Assembly (NCBI RefSeq): GCF_003590095.1
Contig: NC_039479.1
Coordinates: 1,984,001 to 2,048,000, forward strand
From: Trichoplusia ni
Taxonomy: Eukaryota > Arthropoda > Insecta > Lepidoptera > Noctuidae
Direction: 5' to 3'
Length of the DNA stretch: 64,000 nt
Shown here: piece by piece, positions 10,284-21,400 of the stretch
How positions within the stretch are numbered: the first letter of the stretch is position 1
How the letters are laid out: the number at the start of each line of letters is the position of its first letter
The notes under the pieces: model-generated
Told to the model about the DNA's origin: nothing
Seen by the model: only the letters and a program-made list of their open reading frames with translations
Database searches by the model: none
Translations under genes and position numbers: made by a program

Positions 10284-10792
10284 GGTGACTTTGGTACGTC
10301 AAGCGTCAAATTGGGTTCTTAATACGATTTTCGGCACAAAAGATTGCTGCACGATTGTCGTTTTTTTTAATTAGCACTATGCTTTTGCACGGGAATTTTA
10401 TTATTAAGCCAGCCATGCGCTGTACGTTGATTACGAGTTTTGTGTATTACCTTGATCTTATGGTCTTCTTAGTATAGCTGCTTGAAAGTTTTTAGGTAGT
10501 CAGCGTTCTTCTCTTTCCGACGTCCATGAAAATTAGATTGCAAAAAAAATCTATTGTTCAAATTCTAATTCCCACTCTAAAACATTCATATATCATTGGT
10601 AAAATTTGGTATGTTAACTCAGCTTGATTTACTAACGGCTTAGCTAAATGGGAAGTGGCTAATATTTATTTATATCTATTAAACATTACGTTTTATTTCA
10701 TTAACAACATCATTTACTTATAATAATCTTGTTATCACGTAAGTGGGCATGTAACTAACAGTTCGGAAAAAGCTCTTTTATAATTATTTATT

Positions 10793-10852
10793 GAACAATG
10801 GTTTGCTGACGCGTATTTATCGGGATTGCCCGACTATATTCGGTGGTCAGAG
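10793..10852. repeat. Half copy of an inverted-repeat element
   Basis: Shares the core cgcgtatt-atcgggattgcccgacta with both arms of the 136-bp inverted-repeat element at 12305-12440, with a few mismatches. It appears to be a single-arm remnant. It lies between cassettes j and k. Confidence 0.55.
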
Positions 10853-11150
10853 ATTTAATTCGAAATTCCGCCAGATTCATGAATAAAGACTTCGGTAAGG
10901 TCCAAAAATAGTCGGATGTAAGCGTTGTTAAATAAATAATTTAGAACCAGTCTTACGAAATTATTCTAATGTGCTTTGCATTCTCAAATGTGCTTTTTTT
11001 ACTGCCTGTCGATGCAATGAAGATAAATTACGTATTCGGCATTGTTTTTACTGTCTTGCTTTTACAACTGCAAAAATCCTTCTTTTAAGTAGTGGTTATG
11101 GTGGAAGTGGTGGTTAAAAGATAAGTTATTTAAAGATGTTCATTCCGCAG

Positions 11151-11281
11151 GTGCTTTTATCGTCCCGTGTTCTTCAGCCTACCGCCCACCGCCACCAATT
11201 TTCTTCAATGTTGATCGTCCTTTCCTCTACGCAATCCTGCAAGGCGATAGCATTTTATTTGCCGGCACTTATTCACATTAA
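11151..11281 (+). CDS. serpin-1: Serpin alternative C-terminal cassette k (predicted P1 Cys)
   Basis: Acceptor cattccgcag, same phase and length. The loop is GAFIVPCSSAYRPPPP, then FFNVDRPFLYAILQGDS and GTYSH, TAA. Predicted P1-P1' is Cys-Ser; a free Cys in a secreted loop is unusual. No donor follows the stop. An AATAAA at 11348-11353, about 70 nt downstream, suggests it acts as a terminal exon. The stretch coding YRPPPPIFFNVDRPFLYAIL is almost identical in DNA to cassette l. Confidence 0.92.
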
Positions 11282-11347
11282 TCCCCAAATTGAATTGAAA
11301 TGTCAAAATTCAATTTGCTCACAAGAGGACAAAACTCAATTTGTTAA

Positions 11348-11353
11348 AATAAA
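11348..11353 (+). terminator. Poly(A) signal candidate for serpin cassette k
   Basis: Canonical AATAAA about 67 nt after the stop of cassette k, in a short 3' UTR-like stretch. No splice donor lies between stop and signal. Confidence 0.55.
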
Positions 11354-11545
11354 TTCATAAAAAGATTTGAAAATTCGTTTTTATTTTCGATAAACCTGCA
11401 GTCATGAAGTTATAGATTATTTTTGGTGAGATCCAACTCATTCCAATTTTTGCTTATGTCCGAATTGTCTCATCCAGGATTAGGGAAACCCTCAGCTTAA
11501 ATTTGGAGAATGAAAAGTTATTATTAAGATAAATTCCCTTCGCAG

Positions 11546-11676
11546 GTGCCATTGCCGTCTTTTACTCTTCAAACTACCGCCCACCGCCACCAATTTTCTT
11601 CAATGTTGATCGTCCTTTCCTCTACGCAATCCTACAAGGCGAAAACATCCTATTTGCCGGCACATACACACACTAG
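11546..11676 (+). CDS. serpin-1: Serpin alternative C-terminal cassette l (predicted P1 Tyr)
   Basis: Acceptor cccttcgcag, same phase and length. The loop is GAIAVFYSSNYRPPPP, then FNVDRPFLYAILQGEN and GTYTH, TAG. Predicted P1-P1' is Tyr-Ser, the best candidate for a chymotrypsin inhibitor in the array (inference). No donor abuts the stop. AATAAA motifs at 11706-11711 and 11718-11723 would end the transcript within about 50 nt. Confidence 0.92.
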
Positions 11677-11705
11677 TCGACTTCTTGTTTTGCAATGTAA
11701 AACTC

Positions 11706-11723
11706 AATAAACTCAAAAATAAA
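11706..11723 (+). terminator. Poly(A) signals for serpin cassette l
   Basis: Two AATAAA motifs (11706-11711 and 11718-11723) directly downstream of the cassette l stop, followed by T-rich sequence. This is consistent with a terminal exon that has its own cleavage site. Confidence 0.6.
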
Positions 11724-12304
11724 TTTATAAAAGATTTTCTATCTTCTTTTCTTTTCTTTTCTATTTGAGAATTTGTTTTTTTTTCTCAGTATAAGTATAC
11801 TCCATGGTTAGCATGGACGTTATAAATTGTACTTACATATTCCTTATTTTTATGAGAATGAACTCTCAGCAGGATTTGCATAATTTCTAAATTGATTGCT
11901 TTATATTTTAGGCAAAAACACATTTTCCAAACTCAATTTTCTCAGTACCCTTCCATTCTTGGTTTGATTTACTAACAGCTTATAGTCACAATGCAGAGTT
12001 ACTAATATCTTTACTATGAATTTAAAACCTTCCGTAATTTGGCATGAGGGTAATGGGTATCTAAAACTTAAGATATTACTGATTCTGACACTTCTTTCTA
12101 AATATTAACGTCGTATTTCGGTGCCTACTGCCACCGCTTGGAATAAGACAGTTACATTTGATGAAGGAACACGGCATAAAGCTCTGTCTCACACGGTCTC
12201 GGTCTCTTTCCGTCTCGCTTCCACAAGTGCACTTATTATAAGTTTTATAAGCGCTGGTGGTAGGCCCTCAGTTTAATTTAGAACACTAAAATTATTATTA
12301 AATG

Positions 12305-12440
12305 ATGCAACGGTTTACTTGTGCGTATTAATCGGGATTGCCCGACTAGTTTCGGACCCAACCGGAGTCCTTAATCATGAGCTGACGCAGATCAAACTAT
12401 CGGGCAATCTCGATTAATACGCGTGTTTTAACAGTTGCAT
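12305..12440. repeat. MITE-like 136-bp inverted-repeat element
   Basis: About 46-bp imperfect terminal inverted repeats. The left arm begins atgcaac and the right arm ends gttgcat; both contain gcgtattaatcg and attgcccga. The centre carries cggacccaaccggagtcc. A related half copy lies at 10793-10852 and a more diverged relative near 59514-59565. It carries no coding capacity, so it is a non-autonomous element, probably of a DNA transposon or foldback type. Confidence 0.65.
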
Positions 12441-12503
12441 GATCTAAAGATAGTTATTACACTAAAGGGATGTTATTTAATTTTAACGACGTTCACTTCA
12501 CAG

Positions 12504-12634
12504 GTGCCATTGCCGTCTTCGATTCTTTACCGTACCAAGAACCGGAACCAATTCTCTTCAACGTTGACCGCCCCTTCTTGTACGCTATCCTACAAGGCGA
12601 AAGCATACTATTCGCCGGCACATATTCCCATTAA
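12504..12634 (+). CDS. serpin-1: Serpin alternative C-terminal cassette m, last of array (predicted P1 Asp)
   Basis: Acceptor cacttcacag, same phase and length. The loop is GAIAVFDSLPYQEPEP, then FNVDRPFLYAILQGES and GTYSH, TAA. Predicted P1-P1' is Asp-Ser, which would suit an Asp-specific or caspase-like target, or Phe at P2 if the register shifts (inference). No donor follows. AATAAA at 12719-12724 fits a terminal exon. No further cassette is recognisable before TATDN1. Confidence 0.92.
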
Positions 12635-12718
12635 TTGTCATTTAATTATATGAAACCTATTTTGTATCAAGAAATGTAAGCCTCAATTTTGACGTAAGCT
12701 TAGAAGCCTCAGTTTTAT

Positions 12719-12724
12719 AATAAA
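12719..12724 (+). terminator. Poly(A) signal for serpin cassette m
   Basis: AATAAA 85 nt after the stop codon of the last cassette, followed by T-rich sequence. Likely the distal end of at least one serpin transcript class. Confidence 0.6.
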
Positions 12725-13258
12725 CAATATACAAAAATATTTAAGAAATCGTTTTATTTCTATACACGTGCACCCATTGAGTTTTTACTACAGTAATGTG
12801 TACTTGAAATAATTAGAATTCATTTCATGTTGTCGTTTCGTCTAAATTATGATAATAAAGTACCTATTTAAAGAATAATGTATTATGAAAAGTATATCTT
12901 CATTATACTTACTTTTATTTGTTCAAACTCGTTCAAAACAATCTATTTTCATGGAAGAAAAAAAATATCAGCTGTTTTTTATTCTACTCTTTAATATAAA
13001 CCTATTACTAGATATGTACAAGTTAAGTGAACTAGACTTGCTCTTACTTATTTCTCTCGTTTAGCAGCTAGCACACGCACCTATAGTGGAAAAGATTGAG
13101 GTTCAAGTTTTAATCATCGCTCTGTAAAATGATTCTATACATATTTAATCTCCATCAAGAGAAGATTACAAGACTTTTTGTAGAAAAGGAAAGGTTTTAT
13201 TCAGTCGAATTCACTAAAATATTTATCTCTGTTATGTAGACACAGGGGTTTTTCTTAG

Positions 13259-13648
13259 TCTTTTATACTTTGAGTTCTTAAATATAATTATAATATCTTT
13301 AAATTGTCTGTATTTAAAAAACCTTATTTTTTAAGATATTTTCTGAGATCTAGCTAATAATATTGAGACCACACTTTATAGGTCGTTGCTTTAACTTTAC
13401 TACTAACTACCATACTGTATTACTATACTCTTTGCTACTAACTACATTTCGCGACTTCCCAGTGTAGTCCCAGTTCATACGAAGATTAGTATATTTATAC
13501 GGACATCGCCCATCGAAGTTAATTATTTTAATCAAAGTAAGTATTTATTTGCTGTGGTATTTATTTAAAATCTGTGACAAGGAGGTGTCAAATGAAAGAC
13601 TTCAAGAAACTAACCTCAAAATAAATTTGTGTAAATATTGTAAATAAA
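13259..13648 (+). other. Possible common 3'-UTR exon of serpin (weak)
   Basis: Cassettes b, d, f, h, i and j end in a donor, so they need a downstream non-coding exon. A good pyrimidine-rich acceptor (gtttttcttag, AG at 13257-13258) is followed by non-coding sequence with AATAAA motifs near 13619 and 13643. This is one candidate only. Nothing else marks it as an exon, and splicing into a later cassette is an alternative. Confidence 0.2.
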
Positions 13649-13713
13649 CAGCAAGCAGTTATTATTGCACGCTCTATTTTCTTATAAGACCTTATTTGTA
13701 AGATTTATATTCC

Positions 13714-15831
13714 ATGAAAAGAATGGTTTCACTAAGGAAATATATAGGTAAGTACCTGTTTATGGAAGTATTTTCGAGTTAATTCATAAATTACCCAGGA
13801 ATAAAGGCTATGATAGCTACGAAATAAAAGTTTTAATACGTTTTGCGTTCACATTCTCAAGAATCTTAGAAGACCTTATTAATTGTTCTATACCTCTGCC
13901 TCTGGAAGGCACTAATATCTGACTTAAAAATTTTAGATATAGGAGCTAACCTCACAGATGAAATGTACCAGGGTATATATCATGGCTCCAAGAAACATGA
14001 GCCTGATCTTGACACCGTACTCACTCGGAGCTGGACCGCCGGCCTCGACAAAATGATAATAACTGGTGGCTCCTTGACGGACAGCAAGAAAGCTATAGAG
14101 ATGGCACAGTCCGATTGTAAGTTTTAATTTTTATTTCTGTTAGGGAAGTTTTATCAAAATTTAAGTATAAGTATTGCTTGAATTCGTCTACTAAAATAGT
14201 CATAGGAATAATTGTCAGTAGAAAAATTATGTAAAAATAATCTTTCCAGCTCTTGGAGGCCATACCTTTTGTAGCTAGTCCCAAGATTTGAAGTTTAATC
14301 AAAGCAAGGAGTGATGTGAGAAATATTCCTTTTCATAAACACCTTTTTCAAACTAGGAATATACACAAAAAAAAGTGTTACCGTATAGGCCTACTGATTT
14401 CTTCATAATTTAAGCTGTTGTTGTTTTTATTTCTATATTTTTACAGCCCGACTCTTCGCAACAGTTGGATGCCATCCAACAAGATGTACAGATTTTATAC
14501 CTGATCCAGAGACTTATCTGAATAGCCTAAAGGATCTCATCAAAGAAAATAAAGAAAAAGTTGTTGCTGTTGGAGAATGCGGCCTAGACTATGACCGACT
14601 TAACTTCTGTGAGAAGGATGTGCAGCTCAAGTAATTATTCAGTTATTATTCTTGTATTGTAAATTTTAATGCCTGTAGCACACTATCTTTAGTTCATATT
14701 ATAACTAATGGCTTACTCAGGTATATTATAATATGCCTTGTGCTCATCTTGTCAGGTCATTTCACCTGGTCAGATACAGATCGCATTTTTCCGATCTTTT
14801 TACATTGATTTCTTCCTTCTCTCAATAACATAATAAGGTTCTCCAATTCAGTCAGTCACTAGTGAGATTCTCATCCTCCATAGTGCGTATTTTTTTTAAA
14901 ACGACTCCCGCTTTAATGAATTTAATCCTTGTGTAGCGGGGGGTTTCACAAACGTATAAATCAAGCACAAAAGATACCTAGCCTCACTAATCATACAAAT
15001 ATTTTTCAGGTATTTTGAATATCAATTGCAATTGAGTCGTGAGTTCAACCTCCCGCTGTTTCTACATTGCCGCGCGGCTGCTGACGACCTGGTCACCATT
15101 CTGGAGAGGAATCGCGAGTCGGTCGTAGGCGGCGTCGTCCACTCCTTCGACGGCACTGAGGATGCTCTTCACAAGATACTCAACTTAGGAATGTACATAG
15201 GTATTAATGGATGGTCAGTTGAGTACCTACGTAGTTTAGTTTTAGTTAGGTACTTATAATAATGTCCTGCCCGTGTTGCGGCCATAGCCTGCTGTGCAGG
15301 ACATCGTCACACGTTCATATCATTACATCTAAAACTTCAAAGTAGTAGAGTACGTCAGTGCGTCAGTTTTTCCTTGTATTGAAATGATTCAACAAATTAA
15401 CCCCCTTATTATCTCTCGCTTACAGTTCGTTGAGAACAGAAGAGAATTTGAAGGTAGCATCTCTAATACCCACGGATAGACTCATGATTGAGACGGATTG
15501 TCCGTGGTGCGAGGTGAAGCCAACACACCCTGGATACCGGCACGTGGTAACCAAGTACCCAGCTGTGAAGAAAGAAAAGTATTCTGCGGCGTCGGCGACT
15601 CAAGTGAAAAACAGGAACGAGCCCGCGAACATCGTGTAAGTTTAAAACACAAGAAAGTTATAACTTTATAATTATCTTTAATTTGTTGGCAGGTACATTA
15701 CTAAAGTGATTTGTTTGGTTTCTTCTTTCAGAAAAGTTCTAGAGATTTTAGCAGCAATTCGTAATGAAAATATAGAAGAATTAGCAGCAGCTATTTATGA
15801 AAATACTACCAGGTTATTCTTTAATAAATAA
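13714..15831 (+). CDS. TATDN1: TatD-family deoxyribonuclease TATDN1
   Basis: Six exons: 13714-13747, 13937-14116, 14447-14630, 15010-15213, 15426-15635 and 15732-15831, all GT-AG with matching phases, totalling 303 residues (human TATDN1 is of similar size). Family motifs in order: YIDIGANLTD near the N-terminus, MIITGGSL, ATVGCHPTRC, VVAVGECGLDYDRL (metal-binding Glu), LPLFLHCR, GGVVHSFDG, YIGINGCSL (split across an exon junction) and LMIETDCPWC (catalytic Asp). As in other TATDN1 proteins the classical first His-x-His is replaced by the N-L-T region. Role known for the family: metal-dependent 3'-5' exonuclease/endonuclease, implicated in DNA processing and apoptotic DNA breakdown. Start chosen as the first ATG (13714); Met at 13723 is an equally possible start. 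The gene follows the serpin array on the same strand with its own poly(A) signal. Confidence 0.95.
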
Positions 15832-15847
15832 TGTTTAAGTCATATTA

Positions 15848-15853
15848 AATAAA
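15848..15853 (+). terminator. Poly(A) signal of TATDN1
   Basis: AATAAA 17 nt after the stop codon. Another AATAAA overlaps the last codons at 15823. The 3' UTR is therefore very short. Confidence 0.7.
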
Positions 15854-15859
15854 ATTAAA

Positions 15860-18380
15860 ACACTTCTATTTAATTACTTGTTATTTTTCTTATGAATGAT
15901 CATAACAGTAAAAAGGTGACAAATAAAAGTCGTTATAAATCACTAACAATATTTAATTGTGATTTCTTACAATTATTCCGTACAACACAACATTAATCAT
16001 CTTACTCAGAGGAACGAATATTTCAATAAAATTTTGTCTACCAGACAGTTCATTATTTTATTCCTTTTAAAAATAGTTATTTTGTCTAATTTATAGACGT
16101 TGATACATGTTATAACCGAAGTTGCCACTGAACATAGCAAATGCATGATTATTGCTTTAAAATAATTGGAAAGCATTAGGATATAAGCGATCATTAGGAC
16201 TGGAAACTTCTATGCAGCAGATGAAATAAAGACTGCAATTTATTTGTAATCTCAAGTTAAAATTACTTTCATTGGGTTTTAGGAATCCGGCGGCAATTGT
16301 CGGGAATTCGACAGGCTACTACATAATTTGTTGTTGTTCCTCTCATTTTCCACTAAAACATCTTAAAAACACGATCTCTCAACACAAAATAAATATACTA
16401 CAAAAAGCTTATACCTCTATTATATCATATGTTAAAAGATTCAATATAACGAACAATGAAGTTATTTGGATGATAATTAGAGGTAACTACGTGAACCATG
16501 AGAAATGATAACAGTCTGTTAGGTATTTAAATGCATCATTCGGAATGTATTCAAATACTAGATTTTAATTTAAATAAACACTTAAATTTCGTAGACGATG
16601 TCATGGATAAATCTTTTGTAAAAATATATTCTTCGATGATATGATTTAATTATTGCATTGACCTAATAAATTAGTGGATTAGAAAATTTCAAATAAATAG
16701 GGTGAATTAAACTATTATTGGCACACAATTCTATTAAGTTATTTAAGGAATGTGAATAAATACTATTGCCTGGTGTTGGCACCAGAAATATTGCATAATG
16801 CTAGATGTTTAATTATCGTAAATAAAAGTAGAAGACACATTTATTTAGATAAATTTACGTGCTGATGTGTGCCAAGAATAGTTTGTTGCTTAGCGTTAAA
16901 TAATTTCGTTCGTTGTTACAGTCAATAGATGCGTATTGTACTCGATTTGATTTTTTTTTATATAAATGAAACAGAAATGTTTAAAAGAGGTTTGATAAGA
17001 CACATTCACGCAGAGGACTGTGTTCGTTTTGTGCAAAGTCCAGCTCTAAAATTAAATAGGAACGAATAGTCAATGAAGTACTTGCTTTTTTGTTTTGTTG
17101 GTATTAAAAACAAAAGACAGAGTAGTTTAACTAAAATTACAGAACTTCTTTGTGACAATATAAATTTCGAAACACTTGGGTCGACGAAGTGTAATGCCCA
17201 TACCTGAATTTAAGACAAGTAAGTATGCCTATGAACACATGGTAAGATAGCACTAGGTTTTTGACAACTGCCACACTAAGATGATGAGAACAAACACAAA
17301 GTAACACTATAAACGCAGTCCTCTGGCTGTGAAGCACAGTTATCACTACGGATGGTGTCCACAGTTCAAGGTATCTTGGAGTAGAGGTGCACCTGTTCCC
17401 GGAACCAATGGAAATACGAGGACACGTGGAACCGGGTCACGTTCAGTGCACTTTCAGTCTTGTTCTGCAGGATTTCTGGCGCCCAGTCGCCTCTGAAAAT
17501 ATAATACAAAAGTTAAAGAAACTCTCGGCGTGGCGTGGGGATATACCAGGCTCTCACAGTCTGAAAACGCCCCGTGTTTTGAGGCTTACACCAAAGCCAT
17601 CGTTTGAAATTCCGGAGCGCGACTCCGCCAGGGAAAAATATACCATCAGCTCCATAACGGCTTGTACTTGGTTTAGGTTACTTGTAAATTTTGAAAGGGC
17701 TGGAAGCAGGCTAGATTTTCGATGGTGGATATAGTTCTACCGATACAAATTCTATCATAATTAGTTACGTTGCTTAACCGTGAAAGCGTAACATACATCA
17801 TACATATATAACCATAATAGATATTCTTAAACATATAGCTATACATTGGTGCTTCTCAGATTTCGACGCTTTTTCTTTGCTATGATACTGAAAACCGCAT
17901 GGACGCCAGCTCCCTAGGGAGTTCGTGTCGAACTTACGACCTTTTGACTTAGCTATCCAACGGTCAAACCACAAGGCAGTCACTGCGTCAACTTTACCTT
18001 TATTCCATGTATTAGTTGTACTATGGTCAGTGTATAAAACACTGACACTTGACTCATCAAAGATAAGATAGTGTTAATCATCACACATGTCACTAATTAC
18101 GATTAGTTACATTCTCTTTAGTACTTGTTTATCTACTAACAATTTTACCCTCTAATTGCTTACAGTGAAATACTTTGGTTCCCCAGTAATGGTGAAATTT
18201 TGAATTTAATGAAAATTATAGAAAATTTACTACTCTTAAATAATATAAAAATCGAGTACACATTTTGTCCTAGAAGTTTCCGTGTATGACAAAAAAACTC
18301 GGCTTTCCTGTATGTTTTTATCAGACAAATTTCCATGTAAGAAAATGGACGAAAAAATATTGAGATGTTAAGAATAGAAT
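15860..18380. other. Intergenic region between TATDN1 and TMEM214
   Basis: Convergent gene ends flank about 2.5 kb of mostly AT-rich DNA. Open frames here (for example near 16272-16508 and 17387-17734) show no recognisable domain, no codon pattern and no splice context, so I do not call genes. On the minus strand around 17885-17995 a tRNA-like A-box/B-box arrangement is faintly visible and may be an old SINE. Otherwise nothing was recognised. Confidence 0.5.
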
Positions 18381-18386
18381 GGGCTA

Positions 18387-18392
18387 TTTATT
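18387..18392 (-). terminator. Poly(A) signal of TMEM214
   Basis: AATAAA on the minus strand, about 15 nt beyond the TMEM214 stop codon, giving a very short 3' UTR if used. Confidence 0.55.
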
Positions 18393-18406
18393 TAGTCCAG
18401 GTCAAC

Positions 18407-21400
18407 TTACATGAACACTTTGGTCTTCAAGTATTCAGCGGTCAGCTGGTAGTAATCACTGGAATACTTCTTGACGGTTTCCCAACCGGTGGCGGTGTAA
18501 CTCTGGACGTTACCCACGAGGCCCGGCGCGTACTGCTCTATCGTGGCTAAAACTACTGGGGTTTTCTCGGTCACGTATTCTTTAGTATTGTCGTATAAGA
18601 TGCCGGCTTTCTTCACAGCTAAAATGGCGAAGTCTTTCGACAGTTGGACGTAGGGCTTACAGACGTCGACAGTTAGTGTGTAGTACACGGGCGCGTTGGT
18701 CTCCAGCCAGAGGTAGCCGCGCGCTGACGTCGACAGGGTCTTCTGCCATGCGCGCTGACTATGCTCTAACACGCCAAGGTCGTTCAACAAACGCCCTGTT
18801 GTGCTTTCTGAGAAAGAAATAGTTTAAAATTAATGTTGAGCCAGTAATTTAATTAGGACCAGTTTTAGTTTTGGATTTGAATTGCTTTTCATGCGACTTC
18901 GTAAATGCTTTGTATGTCTTTAATTTCCATGCGCCGGGAACTTATATGAAGCGCGAAGGAATAAGATTATGGAATTTCTAGTTCTCTATAGGAACCATAT
19001 TTTGTAACCATGCACCTGGTAATTATTATAAGTTTTTAACAATGCCTAGAAAACGGCGTACATAAAATACAACTTTTAATTTTAAAGCTCCTCGGACCGA
19101 AGTTGCGGAGGCAATCATGTGAAAACACGGTAATAATGCAAAACAATTTTATGGCAATATAGTTGCAAAGTAAAGTGAGAACATTCGAGTATTCATTTTC
19201 TATTATAGAATAGGCGTCTGCGCAGTTGTTACTTTTACAAGAAACTCGACCTTTTATTATTTGTTATATTATCGATTACTTTTATATTTTTTCATTAATA
19301 TTTTATACTTTTCACGTTTGAAGCCGTTTTATACAAGTGATGTGATGACGTAACTTATGCCTAACTATATTATTATGAACCAACCGGTTTTAACGAACAT
19401 TTTTCGTATGTGTATCATATTTTGGGGTTCCATGTTTAATACCAAGATGATTAAATAAAAAAAAGAATTTAATAATATATTTTTCCATGGAAGACAAAAA
19501 ACCTGATCAGTATCGATTGCTTTGTTTAGTTTAAAACTTGAGATTCTTTCCGTTATTTCCAAACTGTGACCCATCCTCTACATCCTTGGAGGCAGGAGAG
19601 ACATGGAAACAAAGGTTTCTACAGCATACTAATTACGGAACCGCTCGATAAATAGCACATCAAACTGTTAAATGGTTTTGCAAACCTGAAGGTCATTCAA
19701 GAGTTTATTGTACTAACAACCGGTTTTAACAACTGTTAAATACTAGCTAACCCGGCAAACGTTGTTTTGCCACATAAATTATTTGTAGAGAATTTTTAAA
19801 TCGGAAGAACATTACATTGTATCCAAAAAAAAAAAATTGGGGTAGACAACTTAATAATAAGGTGTACGAAAAATATATAATAGCCGATTCTGTGACAAGT
19901 TAATCAAGTCGTTTTAAAGGAGCATGGTAACTAACATAGTGACACGAGAACTTTATATATAAGATTCCTAGACGTAGTCTTTATGCAACGCAGGCCAGAG
20001 GTTACATTTATCGTTATCGAACACAAACAATGTAACATTTAAAAACATTCCCTTATCTTGGAAAGCATTAACAGTCATTACTATACCGTCACACCATGGT
20101 TGCTTGTAAAGTGCAATTTATCTATTAATTTTATCCACACGACGTTTCTTTCAACAAGTGGTATTTATAGTTAACATTTGATCATTGGTTTTCCTCATAG
20201 ACTGAAGGTTGTGATCGTAAATTATTATGCTGAATTTTTCCTATCCTTGCAATAAAATCGTTTCGGATTAAGGAAAAAGAAAATCGTATTTATTTCAGAT
20301 GTTTTAATAGCAGTAGTGACCTACTATTTCTGGTTAACACATTATAAGATTACAATTGCATAATATACTATAGGAATCTGTAGAAACTGGCTTTTCTATA
20401 TTACATCTGCAGATTCTTTAAGAATTATGTAAGTGCCTATTAAATTTGACCTAAATTCTTAGCACATTATTACTTAACTGTACTTATTTTTTGAGTTCTG
20501 TATTACTATGGTTTAACATTTATTATGAAATGTGGACAGTATAATAAGTTTTTAATAGTAGTACTAGTAAACTAATACTTCATCAAGAAAACCAAGCAAT
20601 TGTGAAGAAAAATGAGATTATTGAGTTGTTTTAAACCAACGGAGATATCTCTCCGGAATAGACCATCAATTTAAAGAAAAAATAATTGTTGTCTCCCACA
20701 CAAGTAGTGGGATATAAAAGATTTGAGAAAAATAAAATCAGTAAAAACTTATACTCAACTACACATTTGAATCACCAATAATGATCTAAGACTAACTTAA
20801 CAAAGTTAACATGGGTGTGCCATTGCCGCACCAAATGACAATTTGAGGAGCAATTATATTGAGTGACATAATATGTATTCTACATTATGTTTTCATATCT
20901 AAATTACCATAATAATACAGACAAGGTATGTATTGCTAGTATCTGTAAAATTATAAAAATGTTAAAGTACTTACTTGGGAAATTACCACCCGCTCTTGAG
21001 ACATCGTAAGCCACCAGCCCAGCTATGCCAACGAAAAGGAAGAAGCTGGCCCAGATCCAAGGGAACCTTCTAGTACTTGTCATTCTGTCTAGAATATCCT
21101 GTATAAAGACATATATTGGAAGTTTTAGTGGTTGTTAGTTAAGTTTTTAAAATGGTTTAAAAGTACATCTGCTCCTTAAGCATTTTGAGTTCTCCTTCAA
21201 TTTTCTTTGACTTTTTGTAAGTCTAGTAATCCACATTCTGTATTTTTTTTTGTTAAATAGAAAACTCTACAAGCTACAAGTTATACTATACAAACAAATA
21301 TGTTAGCATTTTATTTAGAAAATTCAAAATATCATGTGTGTGATTTGATTAAACCACCCTAAAATGACCCTCTAACCAAATGTTAAGAAGCCAAGTGTTA

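Noticed and set aside
17387..17734. 115-codon open frame downstream of TATDN1
   Set aside because: No recognised motif, no splice or promoter context, and an odd composition; not supported as a gene.
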